Position numbers and translations under genes: made by a program. This document shows positions 63,885-64,000 of a stretch of 64,000 nt of DNA, in pieces (within the stretch, counting starts at the first letter, position 1; each line of letters begins with the position of its first letter). The notes under the pieces were generated by a model. It made no database searches, was not told the DNA's origin, and saw nothing but the letters and a program-made list of their open reading frames with translations. The stretch covers positions 62,001 through 126,000 of the forward strand of contig JAFGAR010000088.1 in the NCBI GenBank assembly GCA_016933575.1. Reading direction: 5' to 3'. This DNA comes from Candidatus Thorarchaeota archaeon. Lineage in GTDB: Archaea > Asgardarchaeota > Thorarchaeia > Thorarchaeales > Thorarchaeaceae.

Positions 63885-64000
63885 AGACGAATGCCTCTGA
63901 CAGAGCAGTGTGATTTCATGTAGATGTTCGATTTCGTGCATAATAAGATGCCGATGCGTGCGAACTCGGAAGAGTATGTAATAGAATATGATTATACAAG

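Noticed and set aside
1..64000. CRISPR array
   Set aside because: No regularly spaced repeats of suitable length were seen.

Overview
The window is from an archaeal chromosome. The evidence is an archaeal/eukaryotic-type information-processing set (uL2, uL3, uL4, uL23, eS6, eS24, eS27/eS31-type, eS30, eL15, aIF2-gamma, Rpo7, Spt4, Nop5, fibrillarin, pelota, DnaG-type Toprim primase, RNase P proteins Rpp30 and Pop5), TATA-type promoters, and tRNA genes with bulge-helix-bulge introns. FtsZ with a CdrS-like ribbon-helix-helix partner, a glycyl radical enzyme, PyrK-type dihydroorotate dehydrogenase and ferredoxin-fused MinD ATPases indicate an anaerobe. The gene mix would fit an Asgard-type archaeon, but nothing here proves that assignment; it is a guess.

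Layout. 1-2.5 kb: an LSm protein, then (minus) cdrS-ftsZ and a small reading frame with no normal start codon. 2.5-9.6 kb: an accessory block with a 1615-residue protein carrying a RecB/Cas4-like nuclease signature and a P-loop, diverging from a lone TnpB-family gene whose RuvC-II glutamate is glycine. 9.6-16.3 kb (minus): archease, a SPOUT methyltransferase, a glycyl radical enzyme and uL3-uL4-uL23-uL2; the usual S19/L22/S3 continuation is absent. 16.4-28 kb: tRNA-Ser with two introns, a secreted beta-propeller protein, Elp3, eS30, PyrDK, Nop5-fibrillarin-DUF61, an HTH regulator, RNase HII and intron-bearing tRNA-Trp. 28-31 kb: a 673-residue orphan between tRNA-Trp and an unlinked 5S rRNA gene. 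31-35 kb: DUF1512, a zinc-ribbon membrane protein, two adjacent methionine aminopeptidases and an 816-base structured gene-free stretch. 35-44 kb: DnaG, OsmC, a Lon-like ATPase without peptidase, pelota, a radical-SAM/nucleotidyltransferase/Ncs6 operon and a site-2 protease. 44.4-48.1 kb: the conserved eS6-aIF2g-PIN-Rpo7-Spt4-eS24-eS27ae array. 48-54 kb: small membrane proteins, intron-bearing initiator tRNA, and a TIR/deoxyribosyltransferase-like protein. 53.8-57.2 kb: a DUF134/DUF5320/MinD-ferredoxin/NifX-like cluster. 57-64 kb: YchF, a flavin reductase, a SerA-like dehydrogenase, the eL15-exosome/RNase P operon, and a convergent Lrp-JAMM pair.

The genes of most interest for an undescribed system are the large nuclease-ATPase (2543-7390) beside the catalytically rearranged TnpB, the 673-residue orphan between two stable RNA genes, and the structured intergenic region upstream of dnaG. 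The rest is mostly housekeeping: translation, tRNA and rRNA modification (Elp3, Ncs6, C/D-box core proteins), replication, RNA processing, pyrimidine synthesis and cell division.
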